This document shows positions 50,086-57,736 of a stretch of 64,000 bases of DNA, piece after piece. How positions within the stretch are numbered: position 1 is the stretch's first letter; each line of letters starts with the position of its first letter. This DNA comes from Castellaniella sp. S9 (lineage in GTDB: Bacteria > Pseudomonadota > Gammaproteobacteria > Burkholderiales > Burkholderiaceae_B). The notes under the pieces are model-generated. The model saw only the letters and a program-made list of their open reading frames with translations. It did not search any database and had not been told where the DNA came from. The position numbers were made by a program, and so were the translations under genes. Location: positions 1 to 64,000 of the forward strand of contig NZ_JAPFGD010000012.1 of assembly GCF_027257175.1 (NCBI RefSeq). Direction: 5' to 3'.

Positions 50086-50901
50086 ATGCTGGAACGCATG
50101 GGTTCCGCCACACTGACGACATCGCTGTCCACCGCAGATCTCGCGGATCTGCGGCTGGCCCGGCATTTGCTGGAGCACCCCGGCCTGGCGGCGCGCATGA
50201 CCAATCTGCTGGGCGCGCCCATCGAGCGCGGCCTGCGCGCCCTGCCCAAGGACTGGAATGCCCGCATCGACAGCATCGCCCGCGCCGCCCTGACGCGCGC
50301 GGCCGATGCCGCGCTGTTCACGATGCAGGACCGGCCCGGCGAGACCTCATCGCGGCTGTGGCATAAATTCGGGGCCGCCGCCAGCGGCGGCGTAGGGGGA
50401 TTCTTTGGCCTGGCGGCGCTGGCGGTGGAATTACCGGTCTCGACCACCGTGATGCTGCGATCCATCGCCGACATCGCCCGCGCCGAGGGCGAATCCATCA
50501 GCCACGCCGGCACCCGCGTGGCCTGCCTCGAGGTCTTTGCGCTGGGCGGCCGCTCGGGGTCCGACGACGGCGCCGAAAGCGGCTATTTCGCCGTGCGTGC
50601 GGCGCTGGCCAAATCCGTCACCGACGCCACCCAGTTCCTTGCCGCGCACCACGTCGCCGCCGAGGGCGCGCCCGTCATGGTCCAGCTCATCACGCGCATC
50701 GCCAAGCGCTTCGGCGCGGACGTGACCAGCAAGGCGGCCGCGCAGGCCGTGCCCGCCATCGGCGCCATCGGCGGTGCCGCCATCAACCTGGCCTTCATCG
50801 ATCATTTCCAGGACATGGCGCACGGGCACTTCATCATCCGGCGGCTCGAGCGCACCTATGACCCCGAAACCGTCCGGCGCGCCTACGACGACCGGCCCTA
50901 G
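50086..50901 (+). CDS. EcsC-family protein
   Basis: This protein of about 270 residues has the EcsC-like pattern: an N-terminal helical part (LLGAPIERGLRALPKDW), a hydrophobic hairpin (SGGVGGFFGLAALAVELPVSTTVMLRSIADIA) and a C-terminal AAAQAVPAIGAIGGAAINLAFIDHFQDMAHGHFIIRRLE segment. EcsC proteins are membrane-associated with poorly defined roles. The start is uncertain (ATG 50086 or 50098, or an upstream TTG). It begins 45 bp after dsdA on the same strand but is probably unrelated in function. Confidence 0.75.
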   Translation: MLERMGSATLTTSLSTADLADLRLARHLLEHPGLAARMTNLLGAPIERGLRALPKDWNARIDSIARAALTRAADAALFTMQDRPGETSSRLWHKFGAAASGGVGGFFGLAALAVELPVSTTVMLRSIADIARAEGESISHAGTRVACLEVFALGGRSGSDDGAESGYFAVRAALAKSVTDATQFLAAHHVAAEGAPVMVQLITRIAKRFGADVTSKAAAQAVPAIGAIGGAAINLAFIDHFQDMAHGHFIIRRLERTYDPETVRRAYDDRP

Positions 50902-50931
50902 CATCCCGTCCGGCCGATCCGTGCCTGCACG

Positions 50932-51435
50932 CTAATCCACGCCCTTCAGCAGGCGCAGGATCCAGTCCCCGTGCCGGCCGAGCGCCGGCTGGATGTCGTC
51001 CAGGCGCGCCAGCTGGAAACCGCCGAAATCGAACCCCGGCGCGACCGCGCAGCCCACCAGGGCGTGGTCCGCGGAGGGCGCCAGTTCGGCGGCGAACCAG
51101 CGGCCGGCCGGCACAGTGGCCTGGTACACGGCGCCGGGATGCGCCAGCGGATCGCCCAGGCGATGGGTGGCCAGCCCGCCGTCGGCTGCCAGGACATGCA
51201 GGTCCAGCGGACCGCCCGCATGGAAATACCAGGTCTCGTCCGCGTCGATCCGATGCCAGGCCGAGCAGGCGCCATCGGCCAGCAGGTAATAGATCGAGGT
51301 CGCGGCCGCGCGCGGACCGCCCCCGAACGGCACCTGCAGATCCGAGCGGAAAGTCTCGCGGTAGTAGCCGCCCTCGGGATGGGGCCGCAGCCCCAGGCCC
51401 TCGATCAGGCCGCGCCAGGCGCCCGGGGTGCTCAT
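50932..51435 (-). CDS. DUF985-type cupin protein
   Basis: The 167-residue protein matches the DUF985 cupin pattern: LIEGLGLRPHPEGGYYRETFRS, SIYYLLADGACSAWHRIDADETWYFHAGGPL, VPAGRWFAAEL and GCAVAPGFDFGGFQL. The His/Glu residues in the SAWHRIDADE and WYFH segments are likely ligand positions. The family's function is not established; sugar-acid or metal binding is suspected. It overlaps the small membrane protein gene upstream by 4 bp, implying coupling. Confidence 0.85.
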   Translation of the reverse strand: MSTPGAWRGLIEGLGLRPHPEGGYYRETFRSDLQVPFGGGPRAAATSIYYLLADGACSAWHRIDADETWYFHAGGPLDLHVLAADGGLATHRLGDPLAHPGAVYQATVPAGRWFAAELAPSADHALVGCAVAPGFDFGGFQLARLDDIQPALGRHGDWILRLLKGVD

Positions 51436-51878
51436 GGTGCCCCCTTGGGCGGCGCGCCGTCCACCTCGCGGCCTGCACGCCGCTCGGATTCGTCAGGCAC
51501 AGGCCAGCCCGCAGGGGCTGCCCTGTGTCCGTCCTCATCCCCGCCGTCGAGGTGGAATTTATGGAGCAGGCGGTGCGCCACCGGCGCCAGGACCACGCCC
51601 AGGGTGGCCATGAACACCAGGCCGACGAAAATGCCGAAGACCGAAAAGAAGATCTTGCCGCCCACCGTCGCCGGCAGGATGAACGGCCCGATGCCCGCCA
51701 CGATGAGGGCGGCATTCAGGACGGCGTCATGCCAGGTGATGTCCTCGAACCACATGTTGCCCAGCACCCCCAGGCACAAGGTGCCGAGGATCAGCGCCAG
51801 GGCATAGACGACGTGGGACAACACCCGGCGCACGAAATCCCGCAGGGGCAGCAAATCATGATGTTTGGATTCGTACAT
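51432..51878 (-). CDS. Small membrane protein of unknown function
   Basis: The 148-residue protein has about three hydrophobic segments (VVYALALILGTLCLGVLG, LNAALIVAGIGPFILPA, FFSVFGIFVGLVFMATLGVV) and a polar, charged C-terminal tail. The middle loop GPFILPATVGGKIFFSVFGI is loosely reminiscent of ion-channel pore regions, but I cannot assign a family. Coupled to the DUF985 gene by a 4-bp overlap. Confidence 0.7.
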   Translation of the reverse strand: MYESKHHDLLPLRDFVRRVLSHVVYALALILGTLCLGVLGNMWFEDITWHDAVLNAALIVAGIGPFILPATVGGKIFFSVFGIFVGLVFMATLGVVLAPVAHRLLHKFHLDGGDEDGHRAAPAGWPVPDESERRAGREVDGAPPKGAP

Positions 51879-51969
51879 CGCCTTTCACCCACAGCCGTGT
51901 GCATGATGGCGACACCATACCAGAAGCGCCGGGCCGCGGGGCGCCGTCGCGGCGCCCCCACGCCTGGCA

Positions 51970-52422
51970 TCAGTCCTTCGGCACCCATTTCAGGATGTGC
52001 GTGGCGATGGCGATCTGCTCGCCGCGCTGGTTGACCGCCGTGACCGACGCGGTGCTGCGCCGGCGCTCGGGATCGATCCCCACGACCTCGTAGTTCACGG
52101 TCACGGTGTCGCCGATCAGCGCCGCCTTCAGAAAGCGCACGCGATCGTAGCCCAGCGAAACCGGCACTTCGGAATCGCTGGGCTGCTGGATGCCGGCCAC
52201 GATCAGGCTGGAGGTCGTCGACATGAATCCCATGATCAGCACGCCGTGCGCGATGCGTTCGCCGTAATACGAGTCGCGCATGTACTGCTGGTTGGTATGG
52301 ACGGGCGCCAGGTCGCCGGTGATCCCCGCGAACATGTAGACGTCGCTTTCGCCGATCGTCTTCGAAAACGTGACCTTGTCGCCGACCTTGAGATAAAAAT
52401 CCTGCCCTGCTGCTTGCTGCAT
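51970..52422 (-). CDS. MaoC-family (hot-dog fold) dehydratase
   Basis: The 150-residue protein has the MaoC/(R)-hydratase signature FAGITGDLAPVHTNQQYMRD (catalytic Asp and His), AHGVLIMGF and a closing strand. Such enzymes hydrate enoyl-CoA to (R)-3-hydroxyacyl-CoA or the reverse. I chose ATG 52422, with AGGAGG 6 bp upstream; the open frame extends further. It is divergent from the DapA-like/enoyl-CoA hydratase genes across a region with two LacI-type operators, so it may belong to that regulon. Confidence 0.88.
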   Translation of the reverse strand: MQQAAGQDFYLKVGDKVTFSKTIGESDVYMFAGITGDLAPVHTNQQYMRDSYYGERIAHGVLIMGFMSTTSSLIVAGIQQPSDSEVPVSLGYDRVRFLKAALIGDTVTVNYEVVGIDPERRRSTASVTAVNQRGEQIAIATHILKWVPKD

Positions 52423-52516
52423 TGCTGCCTCCTTGTTGTGCCTGGTCCGCCAGGCGTGCCGCCCACCGTCCGCCCCGGGCGCACGGCGCCCGGCCACGAG
52501 GGGCCTGTTCCTGGAT

Positions 52517-52542
52517 TCTATACAAAAATGAAAACGATATCA
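52517..52542 (-). promoter_or_regulatory. LacI-type operator near the maoC start with possible -10
   Basis: TGAAAACGATATCA (52529-52542) matches the TGnAAnCGnTnnCA pattern of LacI/GalR operators and lies 107 bp before the MaoC start. On the minus strand TATAGA (complement of 52517-52522) could be the -10. No good -35 is seen. The element resembles the operators at 52678, 55704 and 55805. Confidence 0.55.
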
Positions 52543-52663
52543 TCCAAAACATACAAGCACTTGGATACAAACCTGTCGGCGTAATCTGCAACTCCATGGC
52601 CATAATAAGGTTTTACCTATGAGGAAAGCCCGGTATCCCATCGGCCCGGATGGCTTCTGTATA

Positions 52664-52692
52664 TTGACCAGATTTCATGAAATCGATATCAT
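52664..52692 (+). promoter_or_regulatory. Promoter with overlapping LacI-type operator before the DapA-like gene
   Basis: TTGACC (52664-52669) and TATCAT (52687-52692) are 17 bp apart. The operator TGAAATCGATATCA (52678-52691) covers the spacer and -10, so a bound repressor would exclude RNA polymerase. An overlapping ATTTCATGAAAT palindrome lies at 52672-52683. Confidence 0.7.
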
Positions 52693-52721
52693 CGAACTTT
52701 GATACTTCCGAGGAGCACAAG

Positions 52722-53684
52722 ATGAGTCCCACAGGTTCGCCGTACGTTCCAGCCGGGGTGATACCGGCCGTCCTCATGCCGTTCAAGGACGATCTATCGA
52801 TCGACGAGGGCGCCTACAAGCGGCACCTGGCCGACCTCGCGGGCGTCCCCGGCGTGACCGCCCTGACGATCAACGGCCATGCGGCCGAGGTCCACGCCCT
52901 GTCCTTCGAGGAACAGCAGCGCGCCCTCGACCTCACCATGGATGCGGTGGGCGACCGCACGCGGGTGATCTGCGGCGTCTATACCGAAAGCACGCAGCAG
53001 GCGCAGCGCCTGGCCCGCATGGCGCGCGACGGCGGCGCCTCGTGCCTGCTGGCGTTTCCGCCCAACGTGCTGATGTTCCGGGGCGAGGACCGCCCCGAGC
53101 TGTTCGTCGACTACTACCGCGCCCTGGGCGAGGCCACCGACCTGCCCATCGTCCTGTTCCAGTTCCCGAAATGGACCGGACTGCAACTGTCCCTCAAGAC
53201 CCTGGTCAGCGTCTGCGAGGCGGTGCCGACGCTGGTGGCGATCAAGGATCTGTGCTCCGAGCCCGCGCTGCACGAAAAAAACATCCGCACGCTGCACGCC
53301 CTGCCGCGGCCGGTGTCGGTGCTGACGACCCACTCGTCCTGGCTGATGGGCTCGCTGGCGATGGGCGCGCGCGGTATCATCTCGGGCGCCGGCAGCGTCA
53401 TCGCCGACCTGCAGTCCGCCCTGTTCCAGGCCTACCAGGACGGCGACAAGGCCCGCTGCGAGGCGGTCGGCGCCCGGGTGTATGCCGCGGTGCAGGCCTT
53501 CTACGACCAGCCCTATATCGACTGGCAGGCGCGCATGAAGGCCGCCCTGGTGTCGCTGGGCCGCCTGCCCGCAGCCCACGTGCGTCCGCCCCTGAAGGCC
53601 ATCGACGACCCGCAGCGGCTGGCCCATTGGCTCGATCAGGCCGGCCTGACGCCCGAGACCGTCTACCGCAATGCGGACGCCTGA
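52722..53684 (+). CDS. DapA-family aldolase/lyase with altered active-site tyrosine
   Basis: The 320-residue TIM barrel keeps the Schiff-base lysine (LVAIKDLCSE) and a GHAAEVHALS loop in place of GTTGES. The usual YNVPGRT segment reads FQFPKWT, so the tyrosine of the proton relay is Phe. It is therefore unlikely to be dihydrodipicolinate synthase; retro-aldol or hydratase activity on another 2-keto acid is possible. I chose ATG 52722, with AGGAG upstream. It is followed by an enoyl-CoA hydratase 1 bp after its stop and presumably controlled by the LacI protein. Confidence 0.83.
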   Translation: MSPTGSPYVPAGVIPAVLMPFKDDLSIDEGAYKRHLADLAGVPGVTALTINGHAAEVHALSFEEQQRALDLTMDAVGDRTRVICGVYTESTQQAQRLARMARDGGASCLLAFPPNVLMFRGEDRPELFVDYYRALGEATDLPIVLFQFPKWTGLQLSLKTLVSVCEAVPTLVAIKDLCSEPALHEKNIRTLHALPRPVSVLTTHSSWLMGSLAMGARGIISGAGSVIADLQSALFQAYQDGDKARCEAVGARVYAAVQAFYDQPYIDWQARMKAALVSLGRLPAAHVRPPLKAIDDPQRLAHWLDQAGLTPETVYRNADA

Positions 53685-53685
53685 G

Positions 53686-54492
53686 ATGGGCGGGCAAGCA
53701 TGCCCGGACGCCACGGACGGCGGCGCCCTGGTCCTCAGCGACCGTCCGGCACCCGGCATCCTGGTCCTGACGCTGAACCGTCCCGCCAAGGCCAATTCCC
53801 TCAGCACGGAACTGCTGATCCAGCTGTCGGACCACCTGGCCGGCGCCCAGCAGGACGACACGGTCGCCTGCGTGGTGCTGACCGGGTCCGACCGCGTGTT
53901 TTCGGCGGGCGCCGACATTTCCGGCATGGTCCATCAAGGCGTCGACTGGTACCTGGGCGAGGAACGCCTGGCCCGCTGGGCCTTCCTGCAGGACTACCCC
54001 AAGCCCCTCATCGCCGCAGTCAACGGCCATGCGCTGGGGGGCGGTTGCGAGCTGGCCATGCTGTGCGACATCATCATCGCCGGGACCAGCGCCCGCTTCT
54101 GCCAGGCTGAAATCGGGATCGGCGTGATCCCGGGCGACGGCGGCACGCAGCGCTTGCCCCGGGCGGTGGGCAAATCCCTGGCCATGCAGATGATCCTCAC
54201 GGGACAGCCGATCGACGCGCAGCGCGCGCTCGAGGCCGGGCTGGTGTCCGAGGTCACGGACCCGGCCGACACCGTCGCCCGCGCGATCCAGATCGGCGCC
54301 CAGATCGCCGAGCACCCGCCGCTGTCGGTCCAGCTGGCCAAGCGCGCCGTCAAGGCGGCGTTCGAGCAGCCGCTGTCCGACGGCCTGCTCTTCGAGCGCG
54401 CACGGGTCGTGGACGTCTTCGGCACTGAGGATCGCGCCGAAGGCATGCGGGCCTTCCTGGAAAAACGCCGCCCGCGCTATCAAGGACGCTAG
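53686..54492 (+). CDS. Enoyl-CoA hydratase/isomerase (crotonase family)
   Basis: The 268-residue protein has crotonase motifs: LTLNRPAKANSLS, oxyanion-hole FSAGADI and NGHALGGGCELAMLCDIIIA, and catalytic-region EIGIGVIPGDGGTQRLPR with the two usual glutamates (GGGCE and AEIG). It should hydrate a 2-enoyl-CoA. It starts immediately after the DapA-like gene and ends one base before the convergent lacI stop codon. Confidence 0.92.
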   Translation: MGGQACPDATDGGALVLSDRPAPGILVLTLNRPAKANSLSTELLIQLSDHLAGAQQDDTVACVVLTGSDRVFSAGADISGMVHQGVDWYLGEERLARWAFLQDYPKPLIAAVNGHALGGGCELAMLCDIIIAGTSARFCQAEIGIGVIPGDGGTQRLPRAVGKSLAMQMILTGQPIDAQRALEAGLVSEVTDPADTVARAIQIGAQIAEHPPLSVQLAKRAVKAAFEQPLSDGLLFERARVVDVFGTEDRAEGMRAFLEKRRPRYQGR

Positions 54493-55581
54493 TCAACGCG
54501 CGCGCGCCCCGGCAGAGGCCGCGCGTGCCTTGCGCGCCGCCTGGGCGCGTGGCGGCGGCGCCGTGGTCGAGCGCAGGATCAGGTCGGCCTGCAGCTCGAC
54601 GTGTTCGCTGACGGACTGCCCCGACAGGCGCCCGATGAGGTAGTGCGCGGCGCCCTCGCCCATCTCGGTGGCCGGCACCTCGATGGTGGTGATGCCCGGC
54701 GGAAAATGCGCGCACAGCTCCAGATTATCGAAGCCGATCACCGACATCTGCCCGGGCACGTCGATGCCCTTTGCCGTGCATTCCACCAGCACGCCGAACG
54801 CCAGCACGTCCGAGGCGCAAAACACCGCGGTGGGCGGACGATCCAGCGCGATCAGGCTGCGCAGCGCCTCGCGGCCCGCGGCGACGTTGTAGGGCTTTTC
54901 GATCAGGTATCCCGGCGGCAGTTCGAGGCCGGCGGCCGCCAGCGCCGCCTTGAAACCCTCGACGCGGCCACCGGCGCGGTCATTGTCGCGCGTGATACCG
55001 GCCACCATCGCAATGCGCGTATGGCCCAGGTCCATGAAATGGCCGACCGCCTTGCTGGCGACCCCCACATTGTCGAATCCCACGCAGGGATAGCGGCCCT
55101 CGGCATGGTACGTGTACGTGGTGATCACGGGAATCTCGTTTTCCTCGAGCATCGTGATCAGGCCGGGGTGATGGACCCCGCCGACCAGCACCAGGCCCTC
55201 GACGCCGCGCTCCACCAGGGTGCGGGCCTGCTGGAATTCCTCTTGCAGCGAATAGCCCGATGCCGTGACCAGCAAGGAATAGCCGTTCATGCTGAGGATG
55301 CGCTGCAGCGCCTCGACCTTGCGGATATAGATCGCGTATTCCAGGGTGGGCAGCACGGTGCCGATCAGGCGGGTGCGCCGCGAACGCAGGGCGCGGGCGG
55401 CGCCGTTGGGCATGTAGCCGAGCTTGAGGGCGGCGGCCTTGATCCGGGCCAGGGTCTCGGGCTGGACCTTGTCCGGCTGGGACAAGGCGCGCGAGGCGGT
55501 CGTGATGGACACCTGGGCGCCTGCCGCGACGTCCTTCAGCAGCACCTTGCGATTGCCTTTGACAGTTTTTTTGGTATTCAT
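54493..55581 (-). CDS. LacI-family transcriptional regulator
   Basis: This 362-residue protein has the LacI HTH near residues 14-60 (LLKDVAAGAQVSITTASRAL, then RIKAAALKLGYMPNGAARAL with the hinge) and a periplasmic-binding-protein-like effector domain (GFDNVGVASKAVGHFMDLGH, SVIGFDNLELCAHFPPGITTI). The C-terminus is an Arg/Ala-rich tail. I chose ATG 55581, which places the HTH at the usual distance; the upstream ribosome site is weak. Four LacI-type operators lie in the two divergent regions on either side of this gene cluster, pointing to a local regulon and autoregulation. Confidence 0.9.
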   Translation of the reverse strand: MNTKKTVKGNRKVLLKDVAAGAQVSITTASRALSQPDKVQPETLARIKAAALKLGYMPNGAARALRSRRTRLIGTVLPTLEYAIYIRKVEALQRILSMNGYSLLVTASGYSLQEEFQQARTLVERGVEGLVLVGGVHHPGLITMLEENEIPVITTYTYHAEGRYPCVGFDNVGVASKAVGHFMDLGHTRIAMVAGITRDNDRAGGRVEGFKAALAAAGLELPPGYLIEKPYNVAAGREALRSLIALDRPPTAVFCASDVLAFGVLVECTAKGIDVPGQMSVIGFDNLELCAHFPPGITTIEVPATEMGEGAAHYLIGRLSGQSVSEHVELQADLILRSTTAPPPRAQAARKARAASAGARAR

Positions 55582-55703
55582 CGATAGAGCTTGTTCCCGG
55601 GCGCCCGGCATATCCACACACACTCGAAATGATACATGGAGGCAGCCGCGGGTCGAAAACGGCTGTCGCAAGTCGGCTTGCCGCCCGCCGATCGCCGATT
55701 TGA

Positions 55704-55717
55704 TGCGAACGTTTTCA
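55704..55717 (-). promoter_or_regulatory. LacI-type operator upstream of lacI
   Basis: TGCGAACGTTTTCA has the central CG dyad and flanking TG/CA of LacI-family operators. It lies 123 bp upstream of the lacI start, in the region shared with the CoA-transferase promoter. Autoregulation, or looping with the site at 55805 about 100 bp away, is possible. Confidence 0.55.
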
Positions 55718-55768
55718 ATTTACTCCCTCTTTGGAACAATTGTGTCTCACCAAGGGATTTCCCCTATG

Positions 55769-55818
55769 TTGACACGATATGAAGGACCAGTTTACTCTAA
55801 AAAATGAAAACGATTTCA
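55769..55818 (+). promoter_or_regulatory. Promoter with LacI-type operator before the CoA-transferase/TRAP operon
   Basis: TTGACA (55769-55774) is a perfect -35. TACTCT (55793-55798) lies 18 bp away as a weak -10. The operator TGAAAACGATTTCA (55805-55818) sits over the expected transcription start, with one mismatched base pair in its dyad. A repressor bound here would block initiation. Confidence 0.7.
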
Positions 55819-55883
55819 TCAATTTCCGGGCCAGCGGCCTTTGCTGCGGGCGCGGGTGCAGATACCACGAGGAATGGAGACCG

Positions 55884-57122
55884 ATGCTGAGCCAGATGAA
55901 AATCCTGAGCCTTTGCCACTACCTGCAGGGGCCCGGCGCCGTCCAATACCTGGCCGACATGGGCGCCGACGTCATCAAGCTGGAGCCGGTCGGCGGCGCA
56001 TTCGAACGGGCCTGGTCGGGCGCGGACGTGTATGTCGGCGACGTCAGCGCGTTCTACCTGTGCGCCAACAAGAACAAGCGCAGCCTGGCCCTGAACCTGA
56101 AGGCGCCCGAGGGCCGCGAATTGTTCTTCAAGCTGCTCGAGCGCATCGACGTGCTGGTCGAGAACTTCAGGCCCGGCGTCATGGATCGCCTGGGCCTGGG
56201 CTACGAGGCGCTGAAGGCGCGCAAGCCCGGCCTCATCTACGCCTCGGCCACCGGTTTTGGCGGTACCGGCCCGATGGCCGAAAAGCCCGGCCAGGACCTG
56301 CTGCTGCAGGCCCGCACAGGCCTCATGGCGGTCACCGGCCACCCGTCCCGGCCGACCGCCGTGGGCTGCGCGGCGGTCGACCAGCACGGCGCCGCGCTGC
56401 TGGCCATGGGCATCCTGGGCGCCTACGCCAAGCGCCTGACCACCGGCGAGGGCACCCGGGTTGAAGGCAGTCTGTTCAACGCCGGCATCGACCTTCAGGC
56501 CGAAGCCCTGACGGGCTTTCTCAGCGGCAATTTCACCGCCGCCAAACTGCAGCGCGACGAGCATCTGGCCACGTGGTTCCACCAGTCGCCCTACGGCGTC
56601 TACGAGGCGCTCGACGGCTTCGTGGCGATCTCCAACATCGACCCGGTCAAGCTCGCCCAGGCGCTCGAGAGCGACGCCCTGATGGACATGGCGCACCTGA
56701 ACCGCTTCGAGGACCGCGACGACTACGCCCGCGAGGTCGCCGCCCAGGTCGCGCGCCGCACCATCGCCCAGATCAGCGAGGCGTTCGACGCGCTCTCGCT
56801 CTGGTACGCCCCCGTCCAGGACTACAACGACCTGCTGCGGGATCCCCAGGCATTGCACAACGAGGTATTCCGCATGATCGAAATCGACGGCAGTCCGGCA
56901 ACGCTGGTCAACCACCCGATACGCTACGACGGCAAGGCGCCGGCGCTGCACACGCTGGCGCTGACGCCCGGCGAGCACAGCGCCCAGATCCTCGAGGAAA
57001 TCGGCTGCACCGCCGACCAGATCCGGCAACTGGCCGCGCAGGGCGTCGTCCGCACGGCCGACGCCCCGGCGCACGGGAAGAAACACTGGCGGGCCGTCCA
57101 GCGCCCGGCTGCGACTGCATGA
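55884..57122 (+). CDS. CaiB/BaiF-family protein with Asn at the catalytic Asp position
   Basis: The 412-residue protein has class III CoA-transferase landmarks: SLCHYLQGPGAVQYLADMGADVIKLEP, LVENFRPGVMDRLGLGYEAL, and IYASATGFGGTGPMAEKPGQD. Where the nucleophilic Asp normally lies (VDVALLDA-like), it reads VEGSLFNAGI. Activity by the standard acyl-anhydride route is therefore uncertain. I chose ATG 55884 with GGAG upstream; the earlier in-frame ATG precedes the operator and is unlikely. First gene of the LacI-controlled TRAP operon, overlapping dctQ by 4 bp. Confidence 0.85.
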   Translation: MLSQMKILSLCHYLQGPGAVQYLADMGADVIKLEPVGGAFERAWSGADVYVGDVSAFYLCANKNKRSLALNLKAPEGRELFFKLLERIDVLVENFRPGVMDRLGLGYEALKARKPGLIYASATGFGGTGPMAEKPGQDLLLQARTGLMAVTGHPSRPTAVGCAAVDQHGAALLAMGILGAYAKRLTTGEGTRVEGSLFNAGIDLQAEALTGFLSGNFTAAKLQRDEHLATWFHQSPYGVYEALDGFVAISNIDPVKLAQALESDALMDMAHLNRFEDRDDYAREVAAQVARRTIAQISEAFDALSLWYAPVQDYNDLLRDPQALHNEVFRMIEIDGSPATLVNHPIRYDGKAPALHTLALTPGEHSAQILEEIGCTADQIRQLAAQGVVRTADAPAHGKKHWRAVQRPAATA

Positions 57123-57736
57123 CGGCGGGCACGGTCATGGACGACAAAAACCCACCCCCGCGGTTCGTCCGCTTCATGGACGGGCTCAACGGCCTGCTGA
57201 TCAAGCTGTGCGGCCTGGCCTTCGCCATCATGGTGGTCTCGATATTCTTCGGGATCCTGATCCGGTTCGTTTTTTCCCACCTGGCGCTGCACATCGCGGC
57301 GCCGTGGACGGACGAACTCGCCCGCTACCTGCTGATCTGGTCCGTGTTCATCGCGGGCGGCGTCGGCGCACGCACCGGGCAATTGATCGGCATCGACATC
57401 CTGGTCACGCACCTGCCGGCGCGGATCGGCCAGTCGGCAAAATACATCGTCCACGCCCTGTCCATCGGCTTTTATGTGGCCCTGATGGTGATCGGCTGGC
57501 GCTGGATGGAATTCGGCCAGATCGAGATGTCGCCGGTCATGGACATCCCGATGTCCATGGTCTTTGCCGCCATGATGGTCGGCGGCCTGCTGATGGCGCT
57601 CAACACCATCGCCCTGATCCTCGAGGCCCGCTCGCGTGGCAAGGACATCCGCCACGCCGCCAGCGCCGAGACCGAGATCGATGATCTCGTCAACCAATAT
57701 GCCACTGAAACCCAGCCACAGGGCTCACTGAAATGA
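57119..57736 (+). CDS. TRAP transporter small permease (DctQ-type)
   Basis: The 205-residue protein has four spans and DctQ landmarks: FGILIRFVFSHLALH, WTDELARYLLIWSVFIAGG, IGIDILVTHLP and MVIGWRWMEFGQIEMSPVMDIPMSM. It overlaps the CoA-transferase gene by 4 bp (ATGA) and dctM by 4 bp. ATG 57137 is an alternative start. It is the closest relative in the window of the shortened DctQ at 45665-46084. Confidence 0.92.
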   Translation: MTAGTVMDDKNPPPRFVRFMDGLNGLLIKLCGLAFAIMVVSIFFGILIRFVFSHLALHIAAPWTDELARYLLIWSVFIAGGVGARTGQLIGIDILVTHLPARIGQSAKYIVHALSIGFYVALMVIGWRWMEFGQIEMSPVMDIPMSMVFAAMMVGGLLMALNTIALILEARSRGKDIRHAASAETEIDDLVNQYATETQPQGSLK

